A stretch of 64,000 bases of DNA from Zanthoxylum bungeanum (Eukaryota; Streptophyta; Magnoliopsida; Sapindales; Rutaceae): contig SKCR01036775.1 of assembly GCA_019454045.1 (NCBI GenBank), forward strand, positions 124,001-188,000, given 5' to 3'. Position numbers and translations under genes: made by a program. The notes under the pieces were generated by a model. That model saw nothing but the letters and a program-made list of their open reading frames with translations. It was not told the origin of the DNA and searched no databases. Shown here in pieces: positions 42,190-52,366 of this stretch; position 1 is the stretch's first letter; every line of letters begins with the position of its first letter.

Positions 42190-43885
42190 TGTTAAACATA
42201 TGTGATGACCTCGACTTGTATAGTTTAGAATGGTCGTTCGTGTTCTTCGCAAATTCGGATGTGGCTGAATTGCGTACATATTAGCTAGGCTTATATGACG
42301 AACGTGTCTGAACTTAGAGAGTCCCAATATGAAGTGTACTCGTTGAGCACTTGGGTAGCCGATTTATTTTGATAAAATATTATATTCGATATTATAATTA
42401 TCAACTAAGATAATCAAATGTTATTTGATAACATTGATTATTTACTTTGACCTAATTGGATTAATTGGATTAATTCAATAATTACACAAGGGCTTAATTG
42501 TAAAATCATAATTATCTCTACCATTTGAGGATATTTTGGTAATTGTAAGTATGTAATAATAGGTGGTTTTGGATTGATTAAATTGGATTAAATCAAGGTG
42601 GAAAACATTTAACTAATCTATTTCCTAATCCTTGGCTTGATTTAATTGGGTTAAATTAAAGTGGAAGACAATAGAGATTAGTCACACCTAATTATACATA
42701 TTTGGACAAATTGGATTAAGCCCACTTAAAAGTTGATTATAACTTTTATTAATTAAAAATTTCCTAAGTTTTACTATAAATAGCAAGTTTTATGAAGGTT
42801 TTAATTACAATTACAAATACAAGCAAATTCTTAGAGAAATTAGCCTAAGTTAGAGAAGTGTTTAAAGAAGCTTGTGAGGTCTCGAAAACATTTCAATTAG
42901 GAGAAATCAAGATTAGAACTTGAAGTGAAGCTTGCTAGCATTGGAGATCAAGGTTGGATCTTGAAGTCAAGCTTAGACTCCATGGAGGTTCTCCGATAAT
43001 TTCAACAAAGGATAGGTAGATTGGATCTTACATCAAGCTTACTAGGTAATGTTTGATCTTCTCCTAAACTATATTTATTTGTGTATTAGATGCATGATCA
43101 CATAGCTTAATGTTGAAATAAAGCTAATCAATTGTGTTAGGATACTTTAGAAGTATAAACACAACATGCTTATGAATTAGGTAAAAGATGTTCATGTTGG
43201 ACATGGAACAATTAATAAGCGTTTAGAACTCTAGATTAATGCTTAGAGCTATGGCTACCATTCTAGATTCACTTGACCACTTTTAGGTGAACTAGAATTG
43301 TTCATGAGATATTTCTAATTGGGATTCTAAAATGGTTTGTGTATTGGATTCAAAATTTACGTAAATGTGTATTTTGAATAAATTTATGTTTTTGTAAACA
43401 TATTTGATATTTTCAAAAACTTGATTTTTATTCTATAACATGTGTTGATGTTGGTTTTGATGTTAAAAATTAATTTTGGGTGTTTTTGAAGTGTTTAGGG
43501 AGAACCAGAATAGATTAGGGTAAAATACATTAATCCATTCAGCTCACTGGAAAGTGAGCTGAATGTAAGAAAGAAATGAATTTAAAAAAAAAGGTTGTGA
43601 TTGGTGCTACAGTGCGCGCATTGTAGCGTAGCAATTTTGTTTTGCTTCATTTTGGAGCTTCCGGACTCCGATTTAGTCCCGATGTTTTCCTATATACTCG
43701 TAATGGAATATAGTATTTCATTAAAAATTTAAAATTACACCCATACTTGATTTCCATGGGTTAGACCCATTTTTACTGCCCGGGGCACCAATCTGACCCT
43801 AGGGATTCCAGACGTGGGATCGATACATTTTATACCACTTGAGCGATAATTGCGCTTGCATTATGTGAGTGATTTCACCGATCAA
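42190..43885 (+). mobile_element. Ath-L LTR shared by Ath-L1 and Ath-L2
   Basis: Inferred LTR of about 1.7 kb, TGTTAAACATATG to CCGATCA. The left side has Ath-L1 3' sequence and a purine tract; the right side has a primer site and Ath-L2 gag. A strong TATA box (TATAAATA, 42775-42782) lies inside. No second copy is in the window, so both borders are inferred; the right border, set by the primer site, is safer. Confidence 0.65.
42775..42782 (+). promoter_or_regulatory. Ath-L LTR TATA box
   Basis: TATAAATA in an AT-rich stretch 1.1 kb before the primer site; a good core promoter candidate for Ath-L2 RNA. Confidence 0.6.
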
Positions 43886-43891
43886 TTTTTT

Positions 43892-43909
43892 GCCACCGCT
43901 GTCAGGGAC
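43892..43909 (+). promoter_or_regulatory. Ath-L2 primer site, mutated tRNA-Asp type
   Basis: TGCCACCGCTGTCAGGGA aligns with the tRNA-Asp site of Ath-G (TGGCGCCGTTGCCGGGG) with five differences, four of them C/T or G/A changes. Confidence 0.7.
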
Positions 43910-44015
43910 TTATTTATCTTTCACTATTAATTTTAAGGTTAGATACCTTTACTTGTGTCTAATTTCATTTTACTTATTATTTTTGTTTTCTTATGTTTCA
44001 GGTTCACAGACACTA

Positions 44016-45694
44016 CATGAGAAGAACCATAAGCTTTGAAATCCATCCGCTTGACCCTGAAATTGAAAGAACAATCAGGCAGTTGAGAAAGTAAATGCGA
44101 GAGGGCCAAGAAGCACTAATCAACATGGAATATGAACCTTTGGAAGTTACACCGCCAATTTCCATTTGAGTCAGAACTATTCCGGTGGTTGATGGTTTCA
44201 TTTCATGTATTGTACTTCCTCCATTACCACCAAATTCATGTGACATCAAAACATGAATCCAGATGATATAACAGTCAGTTCAGTTTGAAGGGAATGCAAC
44301 TGAAAATCCTAAAGCCCACATCAGCAACTTCTTGGAAGTTTGCGACACTTTCAATTACAACCGAGTGGTAGAAGAAGCAATGAGACTGCGTGTGTTCCCA
44401 TATTCCTTGAAAGACAGAGCTAAGGCTTGGATACATTCACTACCAGCAGGTTCCATCACAACTTGGAACACTCTAGCCACCAAATTCCTTGCAAAATATT
44501 TCACCCCAGCTAGAACTGCAAAGCTGAGGAATGACATCACATCCTTTGTGCAACATGACTCAGAATCCTTTTGCGATGCTTGGGAAAGGTACAAGGATTT
44601 GCTCAGAAAATGTCCTCATCGTGGGATTGAGAAGTGGCTACAAGTCCAAACCTTCTATAATGGACTTTCTGGACTGATGAGAACCACAATTGATGCTGCT
44701 GCTGGAGGAGCTTTAATGGAAAAATGAGAGGATCAGGCCAGGGAATTAATTGAAGAAATGGTCAACCATAATTCTTTGTGGCCAACAGAAAGAAGCATGA
44801 TTCAACGAACTGTAGGAATTTATGAAGTTGGAGCCAACACAGTAATGAGTGCCAAGTTGGATCTGATTTGCAAAAATCTGGAAACTCTTAACATGAAGGT
44901 TAATGCTGGATCCACAAGTTCACCATATGGAGGAGCACCAAATTCAGAATCTTACAACCAACATGATGAGATGGTGATTATGTCAACAATTTCAACAAAC
45001 AGGGGAACAATCCATATTCTAACACCTACAACCCAGGGTGGAGGAATCATCCCAATTTTACATGGAACAATAATTCAGGGCAAATGAACAATCCACTACC
45101 AGGATTCCAACAGCAAAACAAGAACCAGGAGTATGAAAAGAAGCCAGAAATAGAAGATATGCTTGCAGAGATATTTAAAGAGCTAGAAGCAAAATACGAC
45201 TCTCAAGTAGCCAAATATAATGCAATGTTTCAATCCCAAGTAGCATGAATTAAAAGTCATTCAGCTTCTATTAAAGCACTGGAGAATCAAATGGGACCAT
45301 TGGCCCATGCTCAGAGTTACAGACCACAAGGTACCCTTCCTAGCAACACTGAACCAAATCTAAGGAACATGGGAAGGAGCAATGCCATGCCATCACTTTG
45401 AAAAGCGGTGCTGAGATCAACAAAAATGTTGGAATCAAGGCATCCACTGAGGATGTTCCAAAAGAAAGCAGCGAAGCAGATCCACGGATGGAGGAAAGAG
45501 AAGCAAAAGCAAATGATCGAGAAAGATTCACTCAACCTCCACCTTTTCCACAACGTCTCCAGAAAAATAAACTAGACAAGCAGTTTGCTCGATTCCTGGA
45601 GATCTTCAAAAAGCTACATATCAACATTCCATTTGCAGAAGCGTTGGAACAAATGCCCAGCTATGTCAAATTCATGAAAGACATTCTTTCATGA
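44016..45694 (+). pseudogene. gag: Ath-L2 gag
   Basis: Athila-like GAG. ATG at 44016 (MRRTISFEIHPLDPEIERT) follows soon after the primer site; stops and a frameshift come before 44284. The capsid core is well kept at 44284-44727 (FEGNATENPKAHISNF, LKDRAKAWIHSLPAGSITTW, AKYFTPARTAKLRNDI, AWERYKDLLRKCPHRGIEKW). The middle part, rich in Asn and Gln, has stops near 44725 and 45087; the end (FARFLEIFKKLHINIPFAEAL) leads to the protease. The core is more similar in style to Athila than to Tat gag. Confidence 0.88.
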
Positions 45695-45703
45695 AAGCGG
45701 GGA

Positions 45704-46279
45704 TTGGGAGATTACGAGACAGTAGCATTGACAGAAGAATGCAGCGCCATCATTCAGAGGAAGTTTCCCTCAAAGTTGAAAGATTCTGGCAGGTTCACCA
45801 TCCCTTGCACCATAGGAGAACATAACTTCGGTAAGGCTTTGTGTGATTTAGGTGTTAGTGTTAACTTGATGCATTTTTTTATTTACAGGAAACTGCAAAA
45901 TGGAAAAGCAATGCCCACCTTAGTCTCTCTACAACTTGCTAATAGATCGCTCACATTTCCGAGAGGTGTAGTTGAAGATGTACTGGTCAAAGTCGACAAA
46001 CTCATTCTCCCAGCATACTTTATTATCCTTGACATGGAGGAAGACAAAGACGTTCCCATCATCCTCGGGAGACCATTCTTGGCTAGAGGTCGAACCATTA
46101 TTGGTGTACAAAAAGGAGAACTAACCATGAGGGTACATGACCAAGAAGTCAGATTCAATGTTTTCAAAGCCATGGAATTCCCGAATTTCGAAAAGAATGA
46201 GGAATGTTTCAGACTTGATGTGAGAGATAGTACCGTCCAGAACTCAGATGAAAAGCAAAGTTCAACTGAAAAACTTTAA
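45704..46279 (+). pseudogene. Ath-L2 aspartic protease
   Basis: Athila-type protease of 191 codons, open throughout. Active site CDLGVSVNLMHF (about residues 48-59; the usual Athila form is DLGAS), later PIILGRPFLARGRTII. It continues the gag frame after the stop at 45692. It has no RT after it: the frame runs into an integrase tail. Confidence 0.88.
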
Positions 46280-46800
46280 GCATGTCAACTACCTGAAGAT
46301 AAAGCGTATTGCACATTGAACAAGTTAAATCTTGAACATCAAGCAACTGAAGAGAAAAGACTCCACCAACTCAACGAATTGGAGGAATTTCACATACAAC
46401 CTTTCGAGAATGCTAAGCTGTACAAAGAAAATGCCAAGAAGAAACCTAATTAGAAGTTAGTGCGTATATAACTGGAATAGAGGTAGCAGGTATTATTCAG
46501 CAAATCAAGGTTGCAAATTTTCCCTGGGAGGTTAAAATAACGGTGGTCAGGTCTATTCTTAATCACCCAAGTTTTACCAGATAGATCCGTTGAATTACTT
46601 GATCCCAACTATAATAAAACAATCAAGGTTAAAAGCAAGCGTGTCAAACACTACTGGGGAGAATCATTTGAGCGACAAAAAGAAAGTGTCACACTTTCAG
46701 ATCCAACCTATCGTTCAGACAGTCATATCTTGCTGACGACGTTAAACTTAGCGCTAGCAGGGAGGCAACCCATGCAAATTGTGTATATATTCAGATTTGG
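46280..46800 (+). pseudogene. Ath-L2 integrase C-terminal remnant
   Basis: A few codons after the protease the reading becomes RLHQLNELEEF and AKLYKENAKKK (46358-46450), the usual spacer after the integrase core in Athila pol, then a mutated GPF-like module, then HYWGESFE and LNLALAGRQPMQ (46640-46775), which ends pol. RT, RNase H and integrase core are deleted, so the element depended on another for copying and insertion. Confidence 0.75.
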
Positions 46801-46804
46801 TGTG

Positions 46805-46833
46805 TTTTATTTTTTTTTGTTTAATTTTTGTAG
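46805..46833 (+). promoter_or_regulatory. Probable 3' splice site before ORF-X
   Basis: A T-rich run (tttttttttgtttaattttt) ends in GTAG at 46833, 18 bases before the ORF-X ATG. Plant envelope-like retroelement genes are known to be expressed from spliced RNA, so splicing into ORF-X is plausible; this is inference. Confidence 0.5.
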
Positions 46834-46851
46834 GTAAAGTCACATTTCCGG

Positions 46852-47400
46852 ATGGAAGATGTTCTCTCAAATCTTCACAAGCGTTTTCCTTCTCTCCCTC
46901 AAGACTCTCTGATGAAAGTATACAAAGCTCGCTTGGAACGAATGAGACTTCTGATGATCAAAGGTATTCCTAATGACATTCATTAGATTATTAAAGCACG
47001 AGTCCGATTGACAGGTGAGTCTTCTGACTCTTTTATTTCATATCTGCCTGGTTTAGGAAGAAGCATCTATGCTAAGAAAATAAGAGCTAAAATAATGGGT
47101 GTTTTCTATAAATGTGCACACATGACATGTAATACTGGTTGTCGTTCTTTATTAATGGTGTCTGATAACCGTGAAGATAAAATTAAATTCATTAGGAATT
47201 GCATGAGTAAGGAGTCTTTGGATGACATATCATTGAATCTTGAGATGCATTCCGGTGGATATGTACATCATGCAATTCACATGTTATTTACATAGTTTCA
47301 AAAAGAAAGACAACAATTAAGTCTCGGGAATCTTACTTTAAAAAATCATGTTTGCCAATTTATAAGAGAATTGGATATGAAGCTTGTCCCTGACGCATAG
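46852..47400 (+). pseudogene. ORF-X: unknown extra gene of Ath-L2
   Basis: A 182-codon frame from MEDVLSNLHKRFPSLPQDS to KLVPDA, kept in one frame with only two internal TAG codons (46984 and 47293). The middle has LPGLGRSIYAKKIRAKI, basic, followed by KCAHMTCNTGC (Cys-X4-Cys-X3-Cys) and DKIKFIRNCM. No membrane segment is seen, so it is not a usual envelope-like gene. A basic stretch plus Cys cluster suggests nucleic-acid binding; a faint likeness to Cys-rich nucleic-acid-binding proteins of carlaviruses came to mind but is unverified. I do not recognise the family. Confidence 0.6.
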
Positions 47401-47554
47401 ACATCAATCAAGCCGTTACTTCTTGTAAATATTATTATCTCTTTGTGTTTTCTTTTATGTTCTTAGACAGGATCCAGAATTTTTTGACTTTCACGATTTA
47501 TTTTACTGTTTAGCTAATAATTGTCATTTGGCAGGTACTAGTGCTATTATTACT

Positions 47555-47577
47555 CACCCTTTTTCAGGTCTATAAAT
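47555..47577 (+). promoter_or_regulatory. Splice-site and TATA-like signals before LOG-like ATG
   Basis: CACCCTTTTTCAG ends at 47567, a good 3' splice-site form, and TATAAATT starts at 47571, 67 bases before the ATG. Both words are recognisable before the Ath-L1 copy. Either could allow separate expression; the sequence does not decide. Confidence 0.4.
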
Positions 47578-47637
47578 TGAGCTCGTCATTGCACTCTTGA
47601 AGGCATCCAAACTTGAGAAAGAAATTCAAAAACAAAA

Positions 47638-48254
47638 ATGGAAGCAACTTCAAGACGACGAGTTGTTAATGTCTGTGTGTTTTGCGATACTAGTGTTGGT
47701 TCTAAGCCAGAGTTCATTAAGGAAACACATGAATTGGGTCGAGTCATAGCTGAAAGGAATATGCACTTAGTGTATGGCGGTAGCAATCTTGGACTAATGG
47801 GGTACGTTTCAAGGGTTGTACAAGAAGGAGGTAGTCAAGTTTTGGGAATCATCCCAAAACCTTTGGTTAGGCCAATCTTATAGGACCATCAAATAGAGAG
47901 GAACTTATTGTGCCAGGTATGTCTGAATAAATGGTTGAAATGATTAATTGTGCTGATGCTTTTATTGCTTTGCCAGGTGGCTTGGGCACGATGGAGGAAA
48001 ATTTTACAATGCTATCTTGGGTGAACCTGAACATACACCAGAAACCAATTGGACTATTTAATACTGATGCCCGGAGAAATGGGTTCGTGTCAAATCTTGT
48101 AAAAGATATCCTCTTCACTACTAGAACTACCCATGATTTAATTGACCAACTGTTAGTTTTTGAATCACAAATTGACCTTATCCTTTCCAAGATAGACTGG
48201 TCCGATAATGATCGTGGTAAAAAGCGTCGGATAAATCTGGATCTTAACCTGTAA
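47638..48254 (+). pseudogene. LOG-like gene carried by Ath-L2
   Basis: About 205 codons, intronless, LOG family (cytokinin riboside 5'-monophosphate phosphoribohydrolase, formerly annotated lysine decarboxylase-like). Visible: RRRVVNVCVFCDTSVGSKPE, HLVYGGSNLGLMG (about residues 41-53), VLGIIPKPL, then after a one-base frameshift and a TAA (47881-47930) DAFIALPGGLGTMEE (signature PGGxGTxxE intact), WVNLNIHQKPIGL, DLIDQLL. A segment of about 18 residues after the GLFN part, present in Ath-L1, is deleted. The C-terminus is RGKKRRINLDLNL. Plant LOG genes I know have several introns, so this is a retro-copied, captured gene, now broken. Confidence 0.85.
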
Positions 48255-48760
48255 TTTTCTTTTTAGATATAGAATTTTAGCTAACCTGGTACTGTCTTCT
48301 AAACTCTTATTCTACTTTTTAGACATTGCGGACAATGTCGTAATTAGGTTTGGGTGAGGGGAATGGTTGATTAGTATGTTATTTTATTTTTTTCGTTGTG
48401 TTGTTTTTGCTTGGTTTTTAGTCAAAAATTTTCAAAAACTCAAAAAAAATTTAAAAATAAATAAATAATTATTTTATTTTTGTATTTTTAACTTGACTAA
48501 TTAGGTGGAATTGGTGTGAGATAGCTGTGTAAGGAATTTCCACTCTTGAGCCGTATCTCAACCTATTTCGTAACAAGTTACTTTTTGTTTATTTCCTTTT
48601 GAATTATTTAATTTGTGAATTCTCCATAATACTGACTAAATTGGATCTTCATATGCTCAGTTGACAGGTATTATCAATATACATCGTAACATACGGCCAT
48701 GAGTTGCAATTGAAAAGTTTGTAATATTCAGTGCTCTTGTTTAATTGGAGGAAGCATCTA
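48255..48760 (+). mobile_element. Ath-L2 3' untranslated region
   Basis: Matches 40552-41150 of Ath-L1, with ACATTGCGGACAATGT at 48323-48338. Similarity stops near 48760; the expected 3' LTR is missing, so the element is truncated on this side. Confidence 0.75.
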
Positions 48761-49291
48761 AAAAAAGCGAGGGAATAATTAAAAAAGTGATGGAATAACC
48801 ACACGAATGTCATACTATGTCAAATAAAAATTCAGGATATTGCTCAATCGACAAGACCTGTTAATGGTTCAGGAGTCTTTGGTTGGCTGGACCAAATAAT
48901 GAATAAGGAATTAATCTGACTTTATTGAATGTCAAATATTATCCCCAACTGATTGGACCTAACGGAAGTCTAGTGGAATCTTCTATGTCGTTTGGACCAG
49001 ATGAATGTCTATGATAATCTTCAGTCGACCAGACCTGCTGAAGGTCCGGGGGAGTCTTCATTCGACTGGACCAAATGAAGGTCCGGGGGAGTCTTCAGTC
49101 AACTAGACCCGCTGAAGGTCGGAGTGAGTCTTCAGTCGACTAGACTTGCAGAAGAAGCGGCTTAGGCAGATGGGATCGACCATGAAAATTTGTCTGCTCT
49201 CCTCAAATTAATCAAGAATTTTTCTCCCAAGAATCCATCTCTGAATAGCTCTTGAATCATTCATGCACACTGCTTATAGACTTGCGACTAT
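48761..49291. repeat. Flank with a tandem repeat of about 37 bp
   Basis: Near 49018-49150 four units of agtcttcagtcgactagacctgctgaaggtccggg type, with weaker units back to about 48840. No gene. It resembles a repeat-rich 3' region of yet another element, but no polypurine tract follows. Confidence 0.6.
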
Positions 49292-49296
49292 CTGAC
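49292..49296. repeat. Tat-C target-site duplication, left (one mismatch)
   Basis: CTGAC here, CCGAC at 62512-62516. Confidence 0.65.
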
Positions 49297-51190
49297 TGTA
49301 GACATTGCATTTTTTGCATGAGCCCGATGATGAGCCTCGTATTGAGGCACTACCTGAAAAGTTGCGAAAGTTGCGAAAAACGAATGCCGGAAGGGAGGAA
49401 AACCTCCAAACTTAGCACCTCATCGGATTCGAACTCACTAGCCAGCCTCAGATTCTCTCAGTCAGCCTCAGCCTCAAATCTTAGCTTCGGACCCACCATG
49501 TAGCCCATGCAACCGGCCCATACAGCCCACGTAAACAGGCCATGCAATTCACGCGGCCCAAAAACCCCATGCATAATCTTTCCAAATACGATAAAATCTC
49601 CTTAGTTATGAGAGAATCAACATTTTCCAATTTAATGAGATTTTTGGGATCCCATCCTTACCAATTTAACAAGATTTGAGATCTCCTCATCACCAAATTT
49701 ATAAGATTTTATTCCCAAAATAATTTGATAATATATTTCCCAAATAAACATGATTTGTTTCCCTATTTGGAGATCTCTTCAAATCATTATAAAAGAGACC
49801 AAGTCATCATCAAAGGGGGGGACTGAAAAAAAAAAGAGAAAATACAGAATCACCGAGAAAAATGGAGGGGGCAAACCAATACCAAAACCAAAAAATGAAA
49901 GGAGGAGAGAAAGGAGAATCACCAAAATAGGGAGGGAGGATCACCAGAAAAATGAGAAAAAAGAGGGAAGGAGAAAACCAAAAAAAACAAAGAAACCAGC
50001 GGCGTGAACCAGAAACGGTAACCAATGGCGTGAAGCGGAAATAGCAAACCAACAAACTTGTAGCGTGAAGTAGAAATAGTAAACCAGCGACATGAAACAA
50101 AAAAAGTGAACCAGTGAACCAGCAACCAGTAGCGTAGAGAGCAACCAGAAACAGCGAACCAAACCTTGAAACCAAGCTTCGATCCTTCCGGCGACGGCCT
50201 AACGCACTTCCGAGAAAGAAACTTAAAAGGTAAGACCTGGAGGCACTCTTACCATATTTATTTTTATAATTCCAGACGCTGCATGCCTGGCTAGATGTCA
50301 AATACGTCCAGTCGGGTATGCGAAGCCCTACATCAAAAGAATGGCAAAATCTCTGGCCACATTTCTTCTTTGGCAATTCGTTGTTTGTTTTAATCTATTT
50401 ATTCACTTTTATTGTTATTTTATTATTTCGCCTTTATTTTGTTTATGTTGTTTATGTTGATGATTATCTGTATATGCATGGTTATATTTTTTTTATGTCT
50501 GTTTATATAGCATTGATGATTATGTGTGTTATTATCCCTCGCGGTATATCGGATGGAAACCCAGACGTAAATCTCGTAGCCGAATCCGAATGGACAGTAG
50601 TGCGGTCTGTATTTGGGATACAATTCCACGTACCACTTGGGAAATACTCATATATGCGTCGACCTCTTTCTTTATACTTTATGCATTTTTTTACCTCTTT
50701 AGTTATTCATTTTCCTTTATGCGTGTGTGATTAATTATTTACATTGCATTATACTTTTCCTCTTCTTTATATTTCACATCATTTATATTAATTTATTTCA
50801 TTAATCAGTAGCCTTATAGTGTGCATGAGTGATTTAATTACATCTTTGTGTGGAGCCATATTATTTCTATTAATATTTATGGGTGTGCAAATTCGGGTTT
50901 ATTTGAATTACCTTGCATGAATTGCATAAGACGTGGCTATATTATTGTGTGAACCTGTACATTATACTGGCATAAGTAAGGGACCATTCTGAACCCAACG
51001 GTTTGAGGTCTTCCCTTGTGAGGGGTGAGTGTGGCCTTAAATCTTTCCCAGTTCACACTAGGTGGCGACTAATTGATTCTCTAGTTTAGTCCCCCGCGGG
51101 TTAATCCGTACTCTCTACGGGCTGCGAGCCCAACAGTGTCGTGGTTGCCGAACATCATAGGCATAGCGGTAAACCCCGCTTCGCACCTAA
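49297..51190 (+). mobile_element. Tat-C 5' LTR
   Basis: About 1.9 kb, TGTAGACATTGC to CGCACCTAA. TATA box TATAAAAG at 49788-49795; conserved box 50543-50640; U5 hairpin 51047-51062. A 188-codon hydrophobic minus frame at 49810-50376 reflects AG-rich low complexity on the plus strand and is not called. Confidence 0.9.
50543..50640 (+). other. Conserved 100-nt LTR box, Tat-C left
   Basis: GGTATATCGGATGG to CACGTACCACTTGG; CAGAC pairs with GTCTG and GGTA with TACC. Right LTR copy at 61861-61958. Confidence 0.72.
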
Positions 51191-51193
51191 AGA

Positions 51194-51211
51194 TGGTGAC
51201 TCCATTGGGGA
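51194..51211 (+). promoter_or_regulatory. Tat-C primer binding site
   Basis: TGGTGACTCCATTGGGGA, two C-to-T changes from the Tat-B site. Confidence 0.85.
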
Positions 51212-51589
51212 TAGAGAATCGACCCCGAAACAATGCCTTGTAGTGTCCGTGGCTTTGGCTTTGGTTAACCAAGTCTCATATATTTTGCATACCCTTCTTA
51301 CCCCCGATGGCGTCATGTATCATGAAGTCTCTTTCACTCAATTTGGCGGATCGTTATGTGATGATAACCCTCACTCGTTGGCACGTTCCCTAGGGTATAA
51401 AAAAGGCGTCCTCACTTGATCGCTCGAACCCTTGGGTGGGGAGACCTAGTTGTGTGCAACCCTTCACCGATGAGAGCCTTATCCATACCCTTGTAAGCCC
51501 ACATACGAACCATATTTATGCATCCTATAGAGCTACCTTCATGCTTGTGTTCGGGCCCATTATCATTTAGATCTATTTGGGCTTCTCTT

Positions 51590-51787
51590 CATAAGATACG
51601 AACTTGTTGGGCCACTTAAAGTGGGACGAGTTTGTATCTTATGATGATTGGGCCTAAAGTTTTCAAAGTAACGATGGGCCACCTTGTGTTTGGGCCCCCT
51701 ATCATTTGAAGTTATTTAGCCGCCTTATCGTAAAAGTGTAAACATGTTGAGCCTTTTCAACTGGGACAAGTTTACACCTCGCGATAA
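51590..51787 (+). repeat. Two covarying long hairpins in Tat-C leader
   Basis: Hairpin 1: arms 51590-51608 and 51625-51643, 19 pairs with three wobbles, loop core CCACTTAAAGTGG. Hairpin 2: arms 51725-51748 and 51765-51787, with GTGTAAAC pairing perfectly and TTATCG at the base. Arm sequences differ from each other and from two of the three Tat-B hairpins; the loop region is shared. Confidence 0.87.
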
Positions 51788-52366
51788 TCTGATTGAACGC
51801 ATTAAAATGATAACGGGCCAACTTGTATGAAAACCTTGATGGGCTTAGAAGGTCCAAACATGATCCGAATATGCCAGATGCATGAGTCCAATATTCGCAC
51901 TGGATTTCATCCAGGAAGGGTACGCCTTGTTATGGCATATTTGTATACTTTTGGATATCTCCAAGTCTGTCTCCACCAAAACCGTGAATACCGAGGGCCC
52001 ATTCATCGTTTCTAGCAATGGCACGATCCCCATAGTAGCCTTAGTCAATCTTGTAAATGGGCGGTCTTTGTCTTTTACTGATGAAGAGGGACTGAGGTAG
52101 CCAAGGTTCACCCTTGTAGCGTAGGAGAAAACGATCTTTGTGTACCCTACATTGGTGCATTAAATGAGTCATACCTAGGGCATAAATTGACTTACCATGG
52201 GTGTAGGAGGAATAAGGTCGGAATGGTATATGTTGTTTTGATAACCACATGCATCTCATGCATCTCATGCATACACGCATCATGTTGACCCCCTGTCTTA
52301 AAAGCCATCATAGATATCTATTGGGTTAGAGAAGAATGAAGACTTGTCAAGAAGAGGTTAGCAAGC

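Noticed and set aside
47638..48254. Functional host LOG gene
   Set aside because: A one-base frameshift, a TAA and an internal deletion break it, it has no introns, and retroelement parts flank it on both sides in two copies.
49018..49296. 3' end of another Tat element directly joined to the Tat-C left LTR
   Set aside because: Repeats are present but there is no polypurine tract before 49297, and CTGAC/CCGAC suggests an independent Tat-C insertion.
49810..50376. 188-codon hydrophobic minus-strand frame
   Set aside because: It lies in the Tat-C LTR opposite an A- and G-rich low-complexity stretch; hydrophobicity follows from T- and C-rich codons. The right LTR has no equal intact frame.
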